Shown: positions 33,185 through 42,883 of the stretch, piece by piece
Layout: every line of letters starts with the position of its first letter
Position numbering within the stretch: the stretch's first letter is position 1
Assembly: GCA_035602605.1 (NCBI GenBank)
Contig: DATNLZ010000108.1
Location: 23,814 to 87,813 of the forward strand
DNA from: DASQHY01 sp035602605
GTDB lineage: Bacteria > Acidobacteriota > Terriglobia > Acidiferrales > UBA7541
Direction: 5' to 3'
Length of the DNA stretch: 64,000 nt
Program-made: the position numbers and the translations under genes
Notes under the pieces: model-generated
Told to the model about the DNA's origin: nothing
Seen by the model: only the letters and a program-made list of their open reading frames with translations
The model's database searches: none

Positions 33185-34330
33185 TCAATACGATTTCAGG
33201 ACCCAGGCGGCGATGACCAGGCGTTGAATTTCGCTCGTGCCTTCATAAATTTCGGTGATGCGCGCATCACGATAGGCGCGCTCGACCGGATACTCGCGGC
33301 TGTAACCGTAACCTCCATGCACTTGAATCGCTTTGTGCGTGACGCGGGTGGCCATTTCACTGGCAAATAACTTCGCGATGCTTGCTTCCATGCTAAAGCG
33401 CCCGCCGGAATCCTGCTTCCAGGCGGCCTTGCGAACCAACAACCGCGCCGCGTCAATCTCGGTGGCCATATCGGCAAGCATGAACTGAATGGCCTGGAAC
33501 TGCGCGATCGGATGGCCGAAAGCCATTCGCTGTTGCGAATAGGCGAGTGCGGCTTCGAAGGCGCCCTGCGCAATTCCAGTGGCTTGCGCGGCAATGCCGA
33601 TGCGGCCACCATCGAGTGTCGAGAGTGCGACCTTGTAACCTTCACCTTCAGCGCCAATGCGATTGCCGGCCGGCACCACGCAGTCACTGAAAGAAAGCTC
33701 GGTGCACGCGGTGGCGCTGATGCCCAGCTTCTTTTCTTCTTTGCCGACGTTGAAACCGGGCGTTCCTTTTTCTACGACCAGCGCGGTGATTCCTTTTTCG
33801 CCTTTTGCGGGATCGGTGTTTACGTAAACGAGCGCGGCATCGGCAGCGCCCCCGTTGGTGATCCAGGCTTTGGTGCCATTGACGACGTAGGAGTCACCCT
33901 TGCGCACAGCCTTGGTGGCGAGCGCGGCAGCGTTCGAGCCGGCCTGCGGCTCGGTCAGGGCGTAGCAGCCAATTTTTTCGCCGCGGGCAAACGGGACCAG
34001 GAACTTTTTCTTTTGTTCTTCGGTGCCGAAGCGATGGATCGGATCGCCATAGAGGGAGTTCTGCACCGAAAGGATCACGCCGGTCGAGGCACAGACGCGC
34101 GAAATTTCTTCGATAACTATCGAATAGCTGACGTGATCGAATCCCGTCCCGCCATCCGATTCTGGTATGGCCACACCAGTAAGGCCCAGCTCGGCGGCCT
34201 TGCGAAAAGAATCGCGCGGAAATTCTCCGGTCGCGTCGATATCTTTGGCGAGAGGTTTGATTTCGGATTCGGCAAATTCGCGAACCGTACGCTGCAGCAG
34301 CTTCTGTTCTTCGGTCAGTCCGAGGTTCAC
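33185..34330 (-). CDS. acyl-CoA dehydrogenase (short/medium-chain type)
   Basis: A 381-residue flavoenzyme. Landmarks are CYALTEPQAGSNAAAL (FAD/substrate binding), WITNGGAADAALVYV, GRIGIAAQATGIAQGAFE, and IQVHGGYGYSREYPVERAYRDARITEIYEGTSEIQ, in separate pieces, with the catalytic Glu at about 363 in IYEGTSE. This position and pattern match short-chain/butyryl-CoA dehydrogenases, which oxidise acyl-CoA in beta-oxidation. I use GTG at 34330 with a GGAG six bases before; a TTG four codons earlier has a poorer site. There is no etfAB nearby. Confidence 0.9.
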   Translation of the reverse strand: MNLGLTEEQKLLQRTVREFAESEIKPLAKDIDATGEFPRDSFRKAAELGLTGVAIPESDGGTGFDHVSYSIVIEEISRVCASTGVILSVQNSLYGDPIHRFGTEEQKKKFLVPFARGEKIGCYALTEPQAGSNAAALATKAVRKGDSYVVNGTKAWITNGGAADAALVYVNTDPAKGEKGITALVVEKGTPGFNVGKEEKKLGISATACTELSFSDCVVPAGNRIGAEGEGYKVALSTLDGGRIGIAAQATGIAQGAFEAALAYSQQRMAFGHPIAQFQAIQFMLADMATEIDAARLLVRKAAWKQDSGGRFSMEASIAKLFASEMATRVTHKAIQVHGGYGYSREYPVERAYRDARITEIYEGTSEIQRLVIAAWVLKSY

Positions 34331-35104
34331 GAAGTTCTCCAAAGCCCTTACGTGCCGTGACCGATTCTACCGCGCCAGGCCACTCGCTGGCCACGCTGGA
34401 TAGCTGTAATGCCGGCCCTCGGGCGCGTTGTGAGGATCCATTAGGGGCATAGAGACACGGCCTTGGGGGGCGCCGCTTCCAGATCCCGCCCAAACCGCAA
34501 TGTTTCGGCTTCGCCGGGGCCCGCGTCCAACTCGATGAATCGATCGAAGGGAAGGTCTCGATTTATCAGCGAGATACCAGGCTGCACCACCCCACATGGA
34601 CAACGTACCAGGTGACATGTTCATCGGGCTGTTCGTTAGGGTTACATTCTTAGATGGCTTGCTAGGTGCGTACCCCGCTATAAAGGCTTTAGCCTAGTCA
34701 TTTTCCGCTTTATGCCCACTGCGAAATGATGGCAACCAGCCCGGGAAACAAGGTTTCCCCACCGTTCCATTGCGTCATTTGACCGGATTGAAAGCATATG
34801 GGTCATAAACTAACTTAGCGTCTGGAAGAGCGGCTGCGAGAGATGCTGCGCAGGCCTAATCTTCCAGAGCGGTTTATTTAAATGTTGACCCAGCTCCAGA
34901 GTCGCACAGTCTCTCGGCAAGACGGTGTCAGCCCATTGCCTAGGTCGAACTGGGCGCGCCAATCGCGCATCTCGCCGCCTCCTTTTTCTAAATCATTGAT
35001 TTCCCTGACCTTGGGCTTTAGCCACGATCCTCAAAGTCTCCACCCGAGAAGACGTTCCGGTAGCTCGGCGGTTTTCCAATCGATCCTGGTCAGCAGGAGG
35101 TCCC
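34331..35104. other. 774-base intergenic region without a convincing gene
   Basis: No ORF on either strand has credible coding character. A minus-strand stretch at about 34440-34590 reads as an open run containing NRDLPFDRFIE, vaguely like a DUF1549-type protein, but has no start. An inverted repeat with 8-bp arms (TCTGGAAG at 34821-34828 and CTTCCAGA at 34861-34868) and a 32-base spacer may be an operator. An AGGAGG sits immediately before the AAA+ gene at 35105. Confidence 0.5.
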
Positions 35105-36247
35105 ATGACTACGCAAGCGAACATACTCGACTTCACGCGGCACAGTCACGAATCGATCGAGTTTGACGCGGCATTACGCTCCAAGATTGTTGGTCAACAG
35201 GAAGCCGTCCAAGCATTGGTGGACCTCTATCAAGTGTTCTGCGCCGGCCTGAATTCTCCTGGGAGGCCAGTAGGGAATCTCTTGTTTCTCGGGCCAACCG
35301 GATCGGGCAAGACCCGCATCGTGGAAGCCGCGGCGGAAATACTTTTCGGAGATTCACGAGCGGTGATCAAAGTAGACTGTGCGGAATTTCAGCACTCCCA
35401 CGAGATTGCCAAGCTGATCGGTTCGCCACCAGGGTATTTGGGCCATCGCGAGACGCACCCGCTTATCACCCAGGACGAGCTGTCGAAGTATCACACCGAG
35501 AAGTTGAAGCTCAGTTTTATTCTGTTCGACGAAATTGAGAAATCAAGCGATGCTTTGTGGCAGTTGCTGCTGGGAATGCTCGACAAAGCGACACTGAGGC
35601 TTGGTGACAATCGGCGCATCGACCTCTCACAGACAGTAATCTTTTTGACTTCGAACCTGGGAGGCCGCGAGATCACCGAGCTTATGACCGGCGGGATGGG
35701 TTTTGTGCAGGCGCCCGAAAAGCCAGCAGCCAATTTGGATGTGAAACTGGAACGAACGGCAGTAGAGGCTGCGCGGCGCAAGTTTTCCCCGGAGTTCATG
35801 AATCGCTTGGACAAGGTCGTGGTTTTTCACCCCCTGAAAACGGAGCAGCTGCAAGAGATCCTGGACATTGAGCTGGCTATGGTTCAGCGGAGAGTGCTGG
35901 ATACGGCGAAGAAGCAATTTTTATTTCGCGTGACGCCTGCGGGCAAGGAATTTCTGCTAAAGGAAGGAACTGACCTGAAATATGGAGCGCGTCACCTGAA
36001 GCGAGCCATTGAACGCCACGTCGTATATGCGCTGGCAAATTTACTCGCTACCCATCAGGTCCACTTTGGAGATGTTCTGAGCATTGACTGGGATCGCCAG
36101 CACGACCGGCTGATGTTTCACAAGGACGGAGAGGTGCCGCCAATCAGCGTACCGATGCGACAGCCGCCGCAACCGCATGTGTGGGAGACCAGAGATGGCC
36201 ATGCATTCGAACTCCCCGCGGCCGCCGGGGCAACAGGAGTAGCCTGA
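35105..36247 (+). CDS. stand-alone Clp-type AAA+ ATPase
   Basis: The 380-residue protein has one AAA+ module like the second domain of ClpA/ClpB. Walker A is GPTGSGKT (residues 63-70), Walker B is FILFDEIEKSS (about 140-150), a pore-loop-like GSPPGYLGH segment lies at about 116, the sensor 1 Asn lies in FLTSNLGG, and the arginine finger region is FMNRLDKVVVF. The C-terminal D2-small domain ends in DLKYGARHLKRAIERHV (sensor 2 Arg). No ClpN domain, first AAA module or zinc finger is present, and no IGF/L ClpP-loop is evident. A Pro-rich tail (about 345-380) follows. It may act as an unfoldase or remodeller with a private partner. Confidence 0.85.
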   Translation: MTTQANILDFTRHSHESIEFDAALRSKIVGQQEAVQALVDLYQVFCAGLNSPGRPVGNLLFLGPTGSGKTRIVEAAAEILFGDSRAVIKVDCAEFQHSHEIAKLIGSPPGYLGHRETHPLITQDELSKYHTEKLKLSFILFDEIEKSSDALWQLLLGMLDKATLRLGDNRRIDLSQTVIFLTSNLGGREITELMTGGMGFVQAPEKPAANLDVKLERTAVEAARRKFSPEFMNRLDKVVVFHPLKTEQLQEILDIELAMVQRRVLDTAKKQFLFRVTPAGKEFLLKEGTDLKYGARHLKRAIERHVVYALANLLATHQVHFGDVLSIDWDRQHDRLMFHKDGEVPPISVPMRQPPQPHVWETRDGHAFELPAAAGATGVA

Positions 36248-36388
36248 TCGACGATACCGGTGTTGAGGAACAGTTCGTGAGACGTGCTCGCGCGACAGCT
36301 GTTGAGCGATGAAGAACGCTGCAAGCGGGGCAATGACCACTGAAGCTACAAAGGTATATACTACAGTTGGTTCCCGCAGGAGGATTCC

Positions 36389-37054
36389 ATGAACTATAGG
36401 AATATGTTCGCGGGCGTTTGCCTGGCTGCGGTTTCAGCGCAAGCTGCCCCGTTCCCGAAGCACCCCGCTATCGCACCACCTGCTCGGGCGATGGCTTCGC
36501 ATGCGGCGAAAGCGCGCGGGGCAAAGACGTGGCCTGCGGCGAATGATACCGGAGCAGTCGGGGTCGGCCGCCGGATACCGAGGGACGTCCCGATGGCTGG
36601 CAAGCAGGAGCTAGGACGGCGCGACGACACGACCTGGACCAATGATCGATTGGAGCTGCTCGTGCGCGATCGCGGGCCGATCTCCGAATTTAATCAGCTT
36701 CCGGACGCACGGGCTGCAGCTGCTCTTGACGTGATCGCCGAACAAAGCAACCCGTTTGTACTGTATGACAGGACGAAGGACCCTCGCTGGTATGCTGAGC
36801 AGGCGTCTGCGCTGCGGGCGAAAATTCAAGCCCTCGAATTGGAGACGGTCAGATACCTTGCCGAACTCCAGCTCGTGCGTAACTTGAGGACGATGGAAGC
36901 AGGGCTGGCGATTTATCAGGACACCGTCGGGGTCACCCCCGAGGCGGGCATCGACCTCCGAAGAATGCTTCTGTTGGACTTGAGAACCCAGCTTAGCGAA
37001 CTCCGCGATTTGGCGCGGCGCAACGGCATACTTCCTGGGATCGTGCGAGAGTAA
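36389..37054 (+). CDS. secreted hypothetical protein
   Basis: A 221-residue protein with a perfect AGGAGG five bases before its ATG and a signal peptide at residues 1-19 (ending QAAPF). Residues 20-95 are Ala/Arg/Pro-rich and basic; the rest is helical, with two heptad-like stretches (ASALRAKIQALELETVRYLA and then LLLDLRTQLSELRDLARRN) that suggest coiled-coil pairing. I do not recognise a family. It lies 141 bases after the AAA+ gene on the same strand. The short-GC-rich context is like the neighbours. Confidence 0.7.
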   Translation: MNYRNMFAGVCLAAVSAQAAPFPKHPAIAPPARAMASHAAKARGAKTWPAANDTGAVGVGRRIPRDVPMAGKQELGRRDDTTWTNDRLELLVRDRGPISEFNQLPDARAAAALDVIAEQSNPFVLYDRTKDPRWYAEQASALRAKIQALELETVRYLAELQLVRNLRTMEAGLAIYQDTVGVTPEAGIDLRRMLLLDLRTQLSELRDLARRNGILPGIVRE

Positions 37055-37107
37055 GGGAAGCCACCAGCAGGGTGCCGTCGGTAAAGTCAGTTGCAGGAAC
37101 GCGGGAA

Positions 37108-37989
37108 TCAGTCAGCGGCTGTATTTACGCGGAGGTAGCGCCAGGGGTTCACCGGGGCCCCATTGAGACGGACTTCGTAATGGACATGTGGTCCGGTAGA
37201 GCGGCCGCTTATGCCCGCGTAGCCGATGACTTGCCCACGCTTGACGCGCTCGCCGGACATTGATCCGAAAGCCGACATGTGGCCATACCAGGTGGAAACG
37301 CCGAATCCGTGATCCACAATTACCATCCGACCGTAGCCCGTGCGCGACTCGGCAACGGTGACGATCCCGTCGGCAGCGACTCGTATCGGCTGACCGTAGC
37401 TCGCGGATATGTCGACTCCGGCATGGAAAGCGCCTTCACCACTAAAGGGATCCAGGCGTTCGGCGAAAGCTGAGGTGATGTGCCCGGCAATGGGCCAAAG
37501 AGATGGAGTATACGTAGACTCAGCAAATCCTGAGGGCATAAGCCGCAGGCCAGAGCTTGATAGCGCCACGGCGGTGGCGTTCTTCTTGAGAAAATTGAAC
37601 TGCTCGATGGAGCTCTCGAAAGCGCCTTCGGAGTCGAGTGGGCTGTCGGCAACCATAAAGGGTGTGGGACGGAAGCGCAGAACACCATACGTCATGGCGA
37701 CTTCAGTAGCCAAGGATTGGAGCGAATCTAAGCGCTGATTGGTATTCTGGACGGTGGCTTGCAACTGCTGGTATTGCTTCTTGAGCCTATCCTGATCATG
37801 ACGGAGGGCGTTGTAGTTGCCGACCTTCCAGAGCATGCGCGAGTAAGAGCTGACAGCAGCAAGTACCGTAACTCCCCCCACCACGGCCAGCGCAAGAAGA
37901 AGATGCAGAGCGTACACGGGGACGCGCACCTTCCGCATTCGGCCGGGGGTGTTCGCTGCGATAAAGAATGTGTACGACTTCGCTTTCAT
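37108..37989 (-). CDS. M23-family metallopeptidase (peptidoglycan endopeptidase-like)
   Basis: A 293-residue membrane-anchored protein with one N-terminal transmembrane helix (about residues 26-47), a coiled coil (about 58-98, RHDQDRLKKQYQQLQATVQN) and a C-terminal LytM/M23 domain. The zinc ligands are His and Asp in FHAGVDISA (about 190-195) and the His pair in GPHVHYEVRL (about 272-274). All ligands of an active M23 enzyme are present, so it probably cleaves peptidoglycan cross-links or activates an amidase, as EnvC does. A cytoplasmic N-terminal stretch of 25 basic residues precedes the helix. It is convergent with the secreted unknown. Confidence 0.9.
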   Translation of the reverse strand: MKAKSYTFFIAANTPGRMRKVRVPVYALHLLLALAVVGGVTVLAAVSSYSRMLWKVGNYNALRHDQDRLKKQYQQLQATVQNTNQRLDSLQSLATEVAMTYGVLRFRPTPFMVADSPLDSEGAFESSIEQFNFLKKNATAVALSSSGLRLMPSGFAESTYTPSLWPIAGHITSAFAERLDPFSGEGAFHAGVDISASYGQPIRVAADGIVTVAESRTGYGRMVIVDHGFGVSTWYGHMSAFGSMSGERVKRGQVIGYAGISGRSTGPHVHYEVRLNGAPVNPWRYLRVNTAAD

Positions 37990-38277
37990 GTGCCCTCAGG
38001 TCGCCAAACTGACATCCATGGGAGCTATCGCGGGTCGTACCCTGTCAGCTGGGCGACAGCTGCTACCAAACTCGACATTGGACCAGACTCGGTCCGAGTG
38101 GTTGAATATTAAAATCTGGAGACAGGGGAGTCAACCCTAAAGAAGGCCACTGTACTAAATCGCTGTGGAAACAATTAGCTGGCCAAAGGGACAGGTAAAG
38201 ACATGGCCCGGAGGATGGGCTTCACTTTCCGGCCATTAAAACGAGCTAACGGGTGTGCCGTTCCAGAACATTTTCCA

Positions 38278-39273
38278 ATGAAATTGCCCATTGCCAGCGA
38301 GCGAAAGCTGATTTCCCGCATTCAGAAGGGGCTGCCGTCACGAGACGACGGCTTTTTGCGACTAGGGATAGGAGACGACGCAGCAGTCTTGCGAGTGCGG
38401 CCGGGGCGAGAGTTGGTGCTAACCTGCGATCTTTCACTGGAGGGTCGCCACTTCCTGCGCGCGGCACATTCCGCGGATGCGATTGGCTGGAAAAGCTTGG
38501 CCCGCGCGACCAGTGATCTTGCGGCAATGGGCGCCAAGCCGCGTTGCTTCCTGCTGAGCCTGGCGCTGCCGCGAGGATTGACGGGCAAGTGGCTCGATGA
38601 TTTTCTGGGGGGTATGGCGCGGGCGGCGTTCAGTTTTGACTTGGTTGCTGCGGGTGGAGATACCACGGAACACGAAACCATCCTTGTGAACATTACCGTG
38701 GTTGGCGAGGTGGAGGCCGGACGAGCGCTCACCCGTGCTGGGGCCCAGCCAGGGAATTTGATTTGCGTCAGCGGCAGACTAGGCGAAGCACAGCTTGGGT
38801 TGGAGGTGATAAGACAGAAACTGCACAAGAAGGCAAGGCGGAAGGCGCTACTCCAGAAGCATCTTTATCCCGAACCGAGGCTGGCGCTGGGGCAATGGCT
38901 TGCGGGGAAGAGGCTAGCAACGGCGATGATTGACACCTCCGATGGGCTCTCGACCGACCTTGCCCACCTTTGCGACGCAAGCGGTGTGGGCGCCCGGCTG
39001 TTCACCGAGAAAATTCCGACGGTGGTCGTCCCCATAAAACTGGCCTTTAGCGGAATCCATGCGCTGGAGCTGGCTCTTCACGGTGGCGAGGACTACGAGT
39101 TGCTGTTTACGGTGCCTGCGAATATTGCCAAGCGGCTGCCACGAAACCATCGCGCGGTGCCGCTCACGATCATCGGCGAGATTACCCGCCAAAAACCCAT
39201 CGTACTTACCGATAGCGGCGGAGCCTCCCGACCGCTAATGCCTCGCGGTTGGGACCCTTTGCGCATGAAGTAA
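38278..39273 (+). CDS. thiL: thiamine-monophosphate kinase ThiL
   Basis: ThiL phosphorylates thiamine phosphate to thiamine diphosphate. The 331-residue protein shows LGIGDDAAVLRV, the GDD motif binding magnesium and nucleotide, LVLTCDLSLEGRHF, SLARATSDLAAMGAKP, and the AAGGDTT and IDTSDGLSTDLAHL segments with further metal-binding Asp residues. The start at 38278 leaves the family's standard N-terminus (ERKLISRIQKG); 25 in-frame codons upstream are not needed. No TPP riboswitch-like sequence is upstream, and no other thi gene is in the window. Confidence 0.93.
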   Translation: MKLPIASERKLISRIQKGLPSRDDGFLRLGIGDDAAVLRVRPGRELVLTCDLSLEGRHFLRAAHSADAIGWKSLARATSDLAAMGAKPRCFLLSLALPRGLTGKWLDDFLGGMARAAFSFDLVAAGGDTTEHETILVNITVVGEVEAGRALTRAGAQPGNLICVSGRLGEAQLGLEVIRQKLHKKARRKALLQKHLYPEPRLALGQWLAGKRLATAMIDTSDGLSTDLAHLCDASGVGARLFTEKIPTVVVPIKLAFSGIHALELALHGGEDYELLFTVPANIAKRLPRNHRAVPLTIIGEITRQKPIVLTDSGGASRPLMPRGWDPLRMK

Positions 39274-39323
39274 TGATTCGTTCCTGATAAATGAAGGCTC
39301 CAAAAACGGATTAAGAGACTATC

Positions 39324-39362
39324 GAAGAAGAGGAGGGGCAAGCCACGCCCCTCCTCTTCTTC
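39324..39362. terminator. strong hairpin between thiL and the receptor gene
   Basis: A perfect 16-bp stem (arms 39324-39339 and 39347-39362, GAAGAAGAGGAGGGGC and its complement) with a 7-base loop. It lies between the convergent stop codons of thiL and the receptor gene. No T run follows on either strand, so it may end transcription from both sides by another route. Confidence 0.6.
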
Positions 39363-39379
39363 AAACAATTTGTCGCGAG

Positions 39380-42300
39380 TTAGAACTTTAGCTGCAGTGC
39401 GAATTGAATGACCCGTGGATTACCGGTAGTGGCGTCGAACACCCCGATAGTCGACGTCCCGACTGCTGTGTGGGTAACCACAAAGTTCGGGTGGTTGAAG
39501 AGGTTGAAGAATTCTGACCGGAACACGAGCCTGGCTCTCTCGCGAATTGAGAATTCCTTAGCAAGCGAGAACTCCCACTGCTGCTGTCTAGGCCCACGGC
39601 TCTGGGGAACGTTGCGACCCAAATTGCCGAAGAAAGAGCCGAGGTGAGAACCCGTACCGGGTCCGCCTATGGTGAATGACTCGGATCCGGCTCCACCGAG
39701 GGGATTAAGCCCGGACACGGTTTTTCCGTTTGTCAAAAGGGGGGTGCCGCTCAGAACACTCGTGTTATAGACTCCGACGGTGTCCGTGAAATCTTCAGGT
39801 CGGCCAGACTTCCGCAACAGATTCAGGTCCCCCGCTACTTGGGGGAAGAGCGTTCCCGTGGTCAGCCCGAAAACGTTGTTTGCACAGGCTGAGCAGCTGA
39901 AGGTGTACGGCAAGCCGGATTGTATCGTTGTGGTTCCAGCCACCGACCAATTGCCCAAAGTGTAGTGGGCAATCCCGCTACCACTTCGGAAAGCCGGAAT
40001 TTCATACCGATAGGTGACCTGGACTCGATGGGTACGGTCAAAATTGGACAGCCCGCGGACCCCATGGGTATCGAGCTGATTGCCGTTCGAGTTACCAAGG
40101 TCTTGAGTCGCGCTGCCGGAGTTGTTGTCTATTGACTTCGAGTATGTGTAGGCCCCTTGCAGGAACATGCTGGCGATCCTGCGGTTCAATGTGAATACGA
40201 AGGCGTTATATGTAGAATGACCGTTGCCAGTGACCGTGTTCAGACCCGTGGAGCTGAATCCCAGGACACCCACGCGGGCGTTATTATCGCGGCTCGAAAC
40301 GGTGGTCAAGGTGGTGGTTGGTACGCCGTTGGCGCCACCAACGGTGATCGGATGAGCGGCGTTGGCCAAAAGGGCCTGGTTCAAATTGCGGCTTTGAAGC
40401 AGCTTCACGCCTTGAGAACCGAGATATCCAACCTCAACGGAAAAGTGCCATGGCAGTTCCCGTTGCACAGTGAAGTTCCACGATCCGACGTAGGGTGTGC
40501 GCATGTCTTGTTCAAAAGGATTTAGTGAAAGCAGGGGACCGTTAAATGTCGGCGACCCAGCCGCGTTGAAACCGCGGAAGGTTGGTGGAGTTGGGAAAAT
40601 AGGGAATTGCGATGGCACCGGAAGATTCGGAAACGCATCGCTGGGCGCAGTGCCGGGAAAAACAACGCTGGATAACTGGAAGAACGGCGCAGCCGTGATC
40701 AACTGGAGGAGCATCTGGTTCGAGACGCGTACATAGTAAATACCATAACCGCCGCGAATCGCTGTTTTCCCGTCTCCTTTGGGGTCAAAAGCAAACCCCA
40801 CGCGTGGCGCAAAGTTGCGTGGGCTGTTGCTGAGTAAGGTTGAGCGACTCACCCCCGGAGTGCCTTTGATGGCCCCGAAATTTGCACTCTCGGGCAGGAT
40901 GAATCCCCGTAAAAGACCCGGCCCGGCATTGGCCCGCGTTACCGCGTCCAAACGGGATGGATCAAAATTTCCGAGACGGTCCTTGACGTCTACAGCTGGG
41001 CCCATATAGTCGTAGCGGACACCGAGGTTGAGCGTCAGCCGTTTGCCCACCTTCCAATCATCCTGGAAATATCCAGCCAAGTCCCGGGCGCGGAAACCGC
41101 GATCAGTAATGCCCGTGCCAACGAATGCCTGAAGAATGTTTCCGCTCAGGAGATCCGCAAACGTGTCGTAGTATAGGAAACCGCGCGAAGCGAAGTTGTT
41201 GAATAGATTGATCTGGTAACGGCGGTATTCGAAACCACCGCGGAAAGTGTGACTCCCGTGGGTCCACGCCATCGTATCCGCGAAATGGTAGGTATTGGCC
41301 ACGCTTGCTTGATCGTTGTTGGTGGAGATGCCCCCAAACGCCGGGCCAATATCGTTGGTAAAGAATACCGGAATACCTGGGAATGCAGCACTATTGAAAC
41401 GCTTCATGCTGAGTTGACTAACGGTGGCTGGTTCTTTTGCATTGAGCTGTTGAGTAATACGGTTGAAACCGACTCTCGCCTCATTCAACAGGTTGGGCGT
41501 AAGCGTGTATGTCCACGCGAGAGAAGCCACACGGTTTGTGACCGGCGTCGTCTGACCGCTGCCGAAGTTCCCTCCCCCTTCGCCACCCAGCGGATCGTTG
41601 GTCAATGCGTTCGCGAAGAAGAACTTCTCCGAGATCCTGTGTTTGTTGCCGATATTCTTGTCTACGTTGGCGTTAAACTGATTCTCTGAAAACTGCAGCG
41701 GTTTCGAAACTCCAAATAAAGCAAAATTCTTAACCGGTTGACCCGGGATCGGTGTGCCGGGACCACTGGGGATCAGAAATCCTCCATATTGGCCGGGAAG
41801 ATTCAAGAGTTTCAGGGCCACAGGATCCAGTGTACCGGCCGGAATATTAAAGGCCCGCTCGAGGGTGGTCTGAGAACGATCTCCGAGTATCGGCATCTGC
41901 GAGGTCACAGTTCCCGCAACACCGTTCGCTTGGCGGGTGCCCTGGTAAGAGCCGAAGAAAAACGTATCCTTCAGTATCGGGACGCGGCCGCCGAAGTTTC
42001 CACCGAACTGATTCTGTCTTAGCACAGGGCGCTGAATCTTACCCTTGTTCAAGAAGAAATCGTTGGCATTGAGAGCGTCGTTGCGAAAGAATTCATACGC
42101 TTCTCCATGGTAGATATTTTTCCCACCCTTCGTATCCAGAATGATATTGCCACCCGAGGTTTTACCCTGCGAAGCATCGTAGAGGCTAGTCTGAACGCGG
42201 ACTTCCTCGATGGAATCGGGAGAAGGAATGGGTACGTTTCCGAAGTTGTTGTTGCCAAGATTGTTCGCATCGATTCCATTGATGACGAGATTGTTGAAAG

Positions 42301-42883
42301 TGCCGCGCTGCCCCGCGACGTAAAACACAGCTTGGCCGCGGCCTGCCTGCGTGGCATCAGGAAGATTCCCAGTAGTTCCGGCATTGTTCCCCAGCAAGAA
42401 GGTGAAGTTGCGTGTCGCAAGCGGCATGTTCTCGATGACATTGCCCGTCAGGGTTTCGCCGAGAGTGGCGTTCGCGGTGTTGACGGTCTGAACCGCTTCG
42501 GTGGAAACGGTAATCTCGGTGGTCACTTCCCCAATCTCCAAGGTAATGTTGAGATTCGTCACTTCAGTGATGCGGACGCCTACATCGTTGAGCGAAGAGC
42601 GCCGGAAGCCGGGGTGTTCCACAGTGATTTTGTATTGGCCAGGATTCACCAACGGAAACACGACAGTGCCGTCGCCGGTGGTTTCCTTAGCGATCGAGGT
42701 TCCGAGAGGAGAACCTAAAGTTACTTGGGCTCCGGAAACCGTGCCGCCGTTGGGGTCAAGCACAATGACACGAACGGCACCGGTCTGCGAGGTGATCTGA
42801 GCATTCGCTGAAACAGCGGTCAAAATGATAAGTAGTGCACTCGCGAGCAGAAATAAGTTCTTGATGAATCTAAACTGAATCAT
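39380..42883 (-). CDS. Oar-like TonB-dependent outer-membrane receptor
   Basis: The 1167-residue protein has a signal peptide at residues 1-28 (ending NAQIT) and a carboxypeptidase-regulatory-like domain at ~33-115 (VLDPNGGTVSGAQVTLG, GQYKITVEHPGFRRS). A plug domain follows at ~125-265 (NVIENMPLATRNF, NGIDANNLGNNN, DSIEEVRVQTSLYDA), then a 22-strand-type beta-barrel. It ends in FALQLKF, with the terminal Phe typical of outer-membrane proteins. Oar-like receptors in Acidobacteriota are believed to take up polymers or be involved in adhesion or signalling; no adjacent SusD or enzyme shows the substrate. The ATG follows a GAGG site. Confidence 0.92.
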   Translation of the reverse strand: MIQFRFIKNLFLLASALLIILTAVSANAQITSQTGAVRVIVLDPNGGTVSGAQVTLGSPLGTSIAKETTGDGTVVFPLVNPGQYKITVEHPGFRRSSLNDVGVRITEVTNLNITLEIGEVTTEITVSTEAVQTVNTANATLGETLTGNVIENMPLATRNFTFLLGNNAGTTGNLPDATQAGRGQAVFYVAGQRGTFNNLVINGIDANNLGNNNFGNVPIPSPDSIEEVRVQTSLYDASQGKTSGGNIILDTKGGKNIYHGEAYEFFRNDALNANDFFLNKGKIQRPVLRQNQFGGNFGGRVPILKDTFFFGSYQGTRQANGVAGTVTSQMPILGDRSQTTLERAFNIPAGTLDPVALKLLNLPGQYGGFLIPSGPGTPIPGQPVKNFALFGVSKPLQFSENQFNANVDKNIGNKHRISEKFFFANALTNDPLGGEGGGNFGSGQTTPVTNRVASLAWTYTLTPNLLNEARVGFNRITQQLNAKEPATVSQLSMKRFNSAAFPGIPVFFTNDIGPAFGGISTNNDQASVANTYHFADTMAWTHGSHTFRGGFEYRRYQINLFNNFASRGFLYYDTFADLLSGNILQAFVGTGITDRGFRARDLAGYFQDDWKVGKRLTLNLGVRYDYMGPAVDVKDRLGNFDPSRLDAVTRANAGPGLLRGFILPESANFGAIKGTPGVSRSTLLSNSPRNFAPRVGFAFDPKGDGKTAIRGGYGIYYVRVSNQMLLQLITAAPFFQLSSVVFPGTAPSDAFPNLPVPSQFPIFPTPPTFRGFNAAGSPTFNGPLLSLNPFEQDMRTPYVGSWNFTVQRELPWHFSVEVGYLGSQGVKLLQSRNLNQALLANAAHPITVGGANGVPTTTLTTVSSRDNNARVGVLGFSSTGLNTVTGNGHSTYNAFVFTLNRRIASMFLQGAYTYSKSIDNNSGSATQDLGNSNGNQLDTHGVRGLSNFDRTHRVQVTYRYEIPAFRSGSGIAHYTLGNWSVAGTTTIQSGLPYTFSCSACANNVFGLTTGTLFPQVAGDLNLLRKSGRPEDFTDTVGVYNTSVLSGTPLLTNGKTVSGLNPLGGAGSESFTIGGPGTGSHLGSFFGNLGRNVPQSRGPRQQQWEFSLAKEFSIRERARLVFRSEFFNLFNHPNFVVTHTAVGTSTIGVFDATTGNPRVIQFALQLKF

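Noticed and set aside
34440..34590. Remnant of a DUF1549-type protein on the minus strand
   Set aside because: Only the NRDLPFDRFIE match supports it, without start, context or a second motif.
38190..38277. TPP riboswitch upstream of thiL
   Set aside because: The conserved CUGAGA and ACCUGA motifs are absent and the leader is too short.
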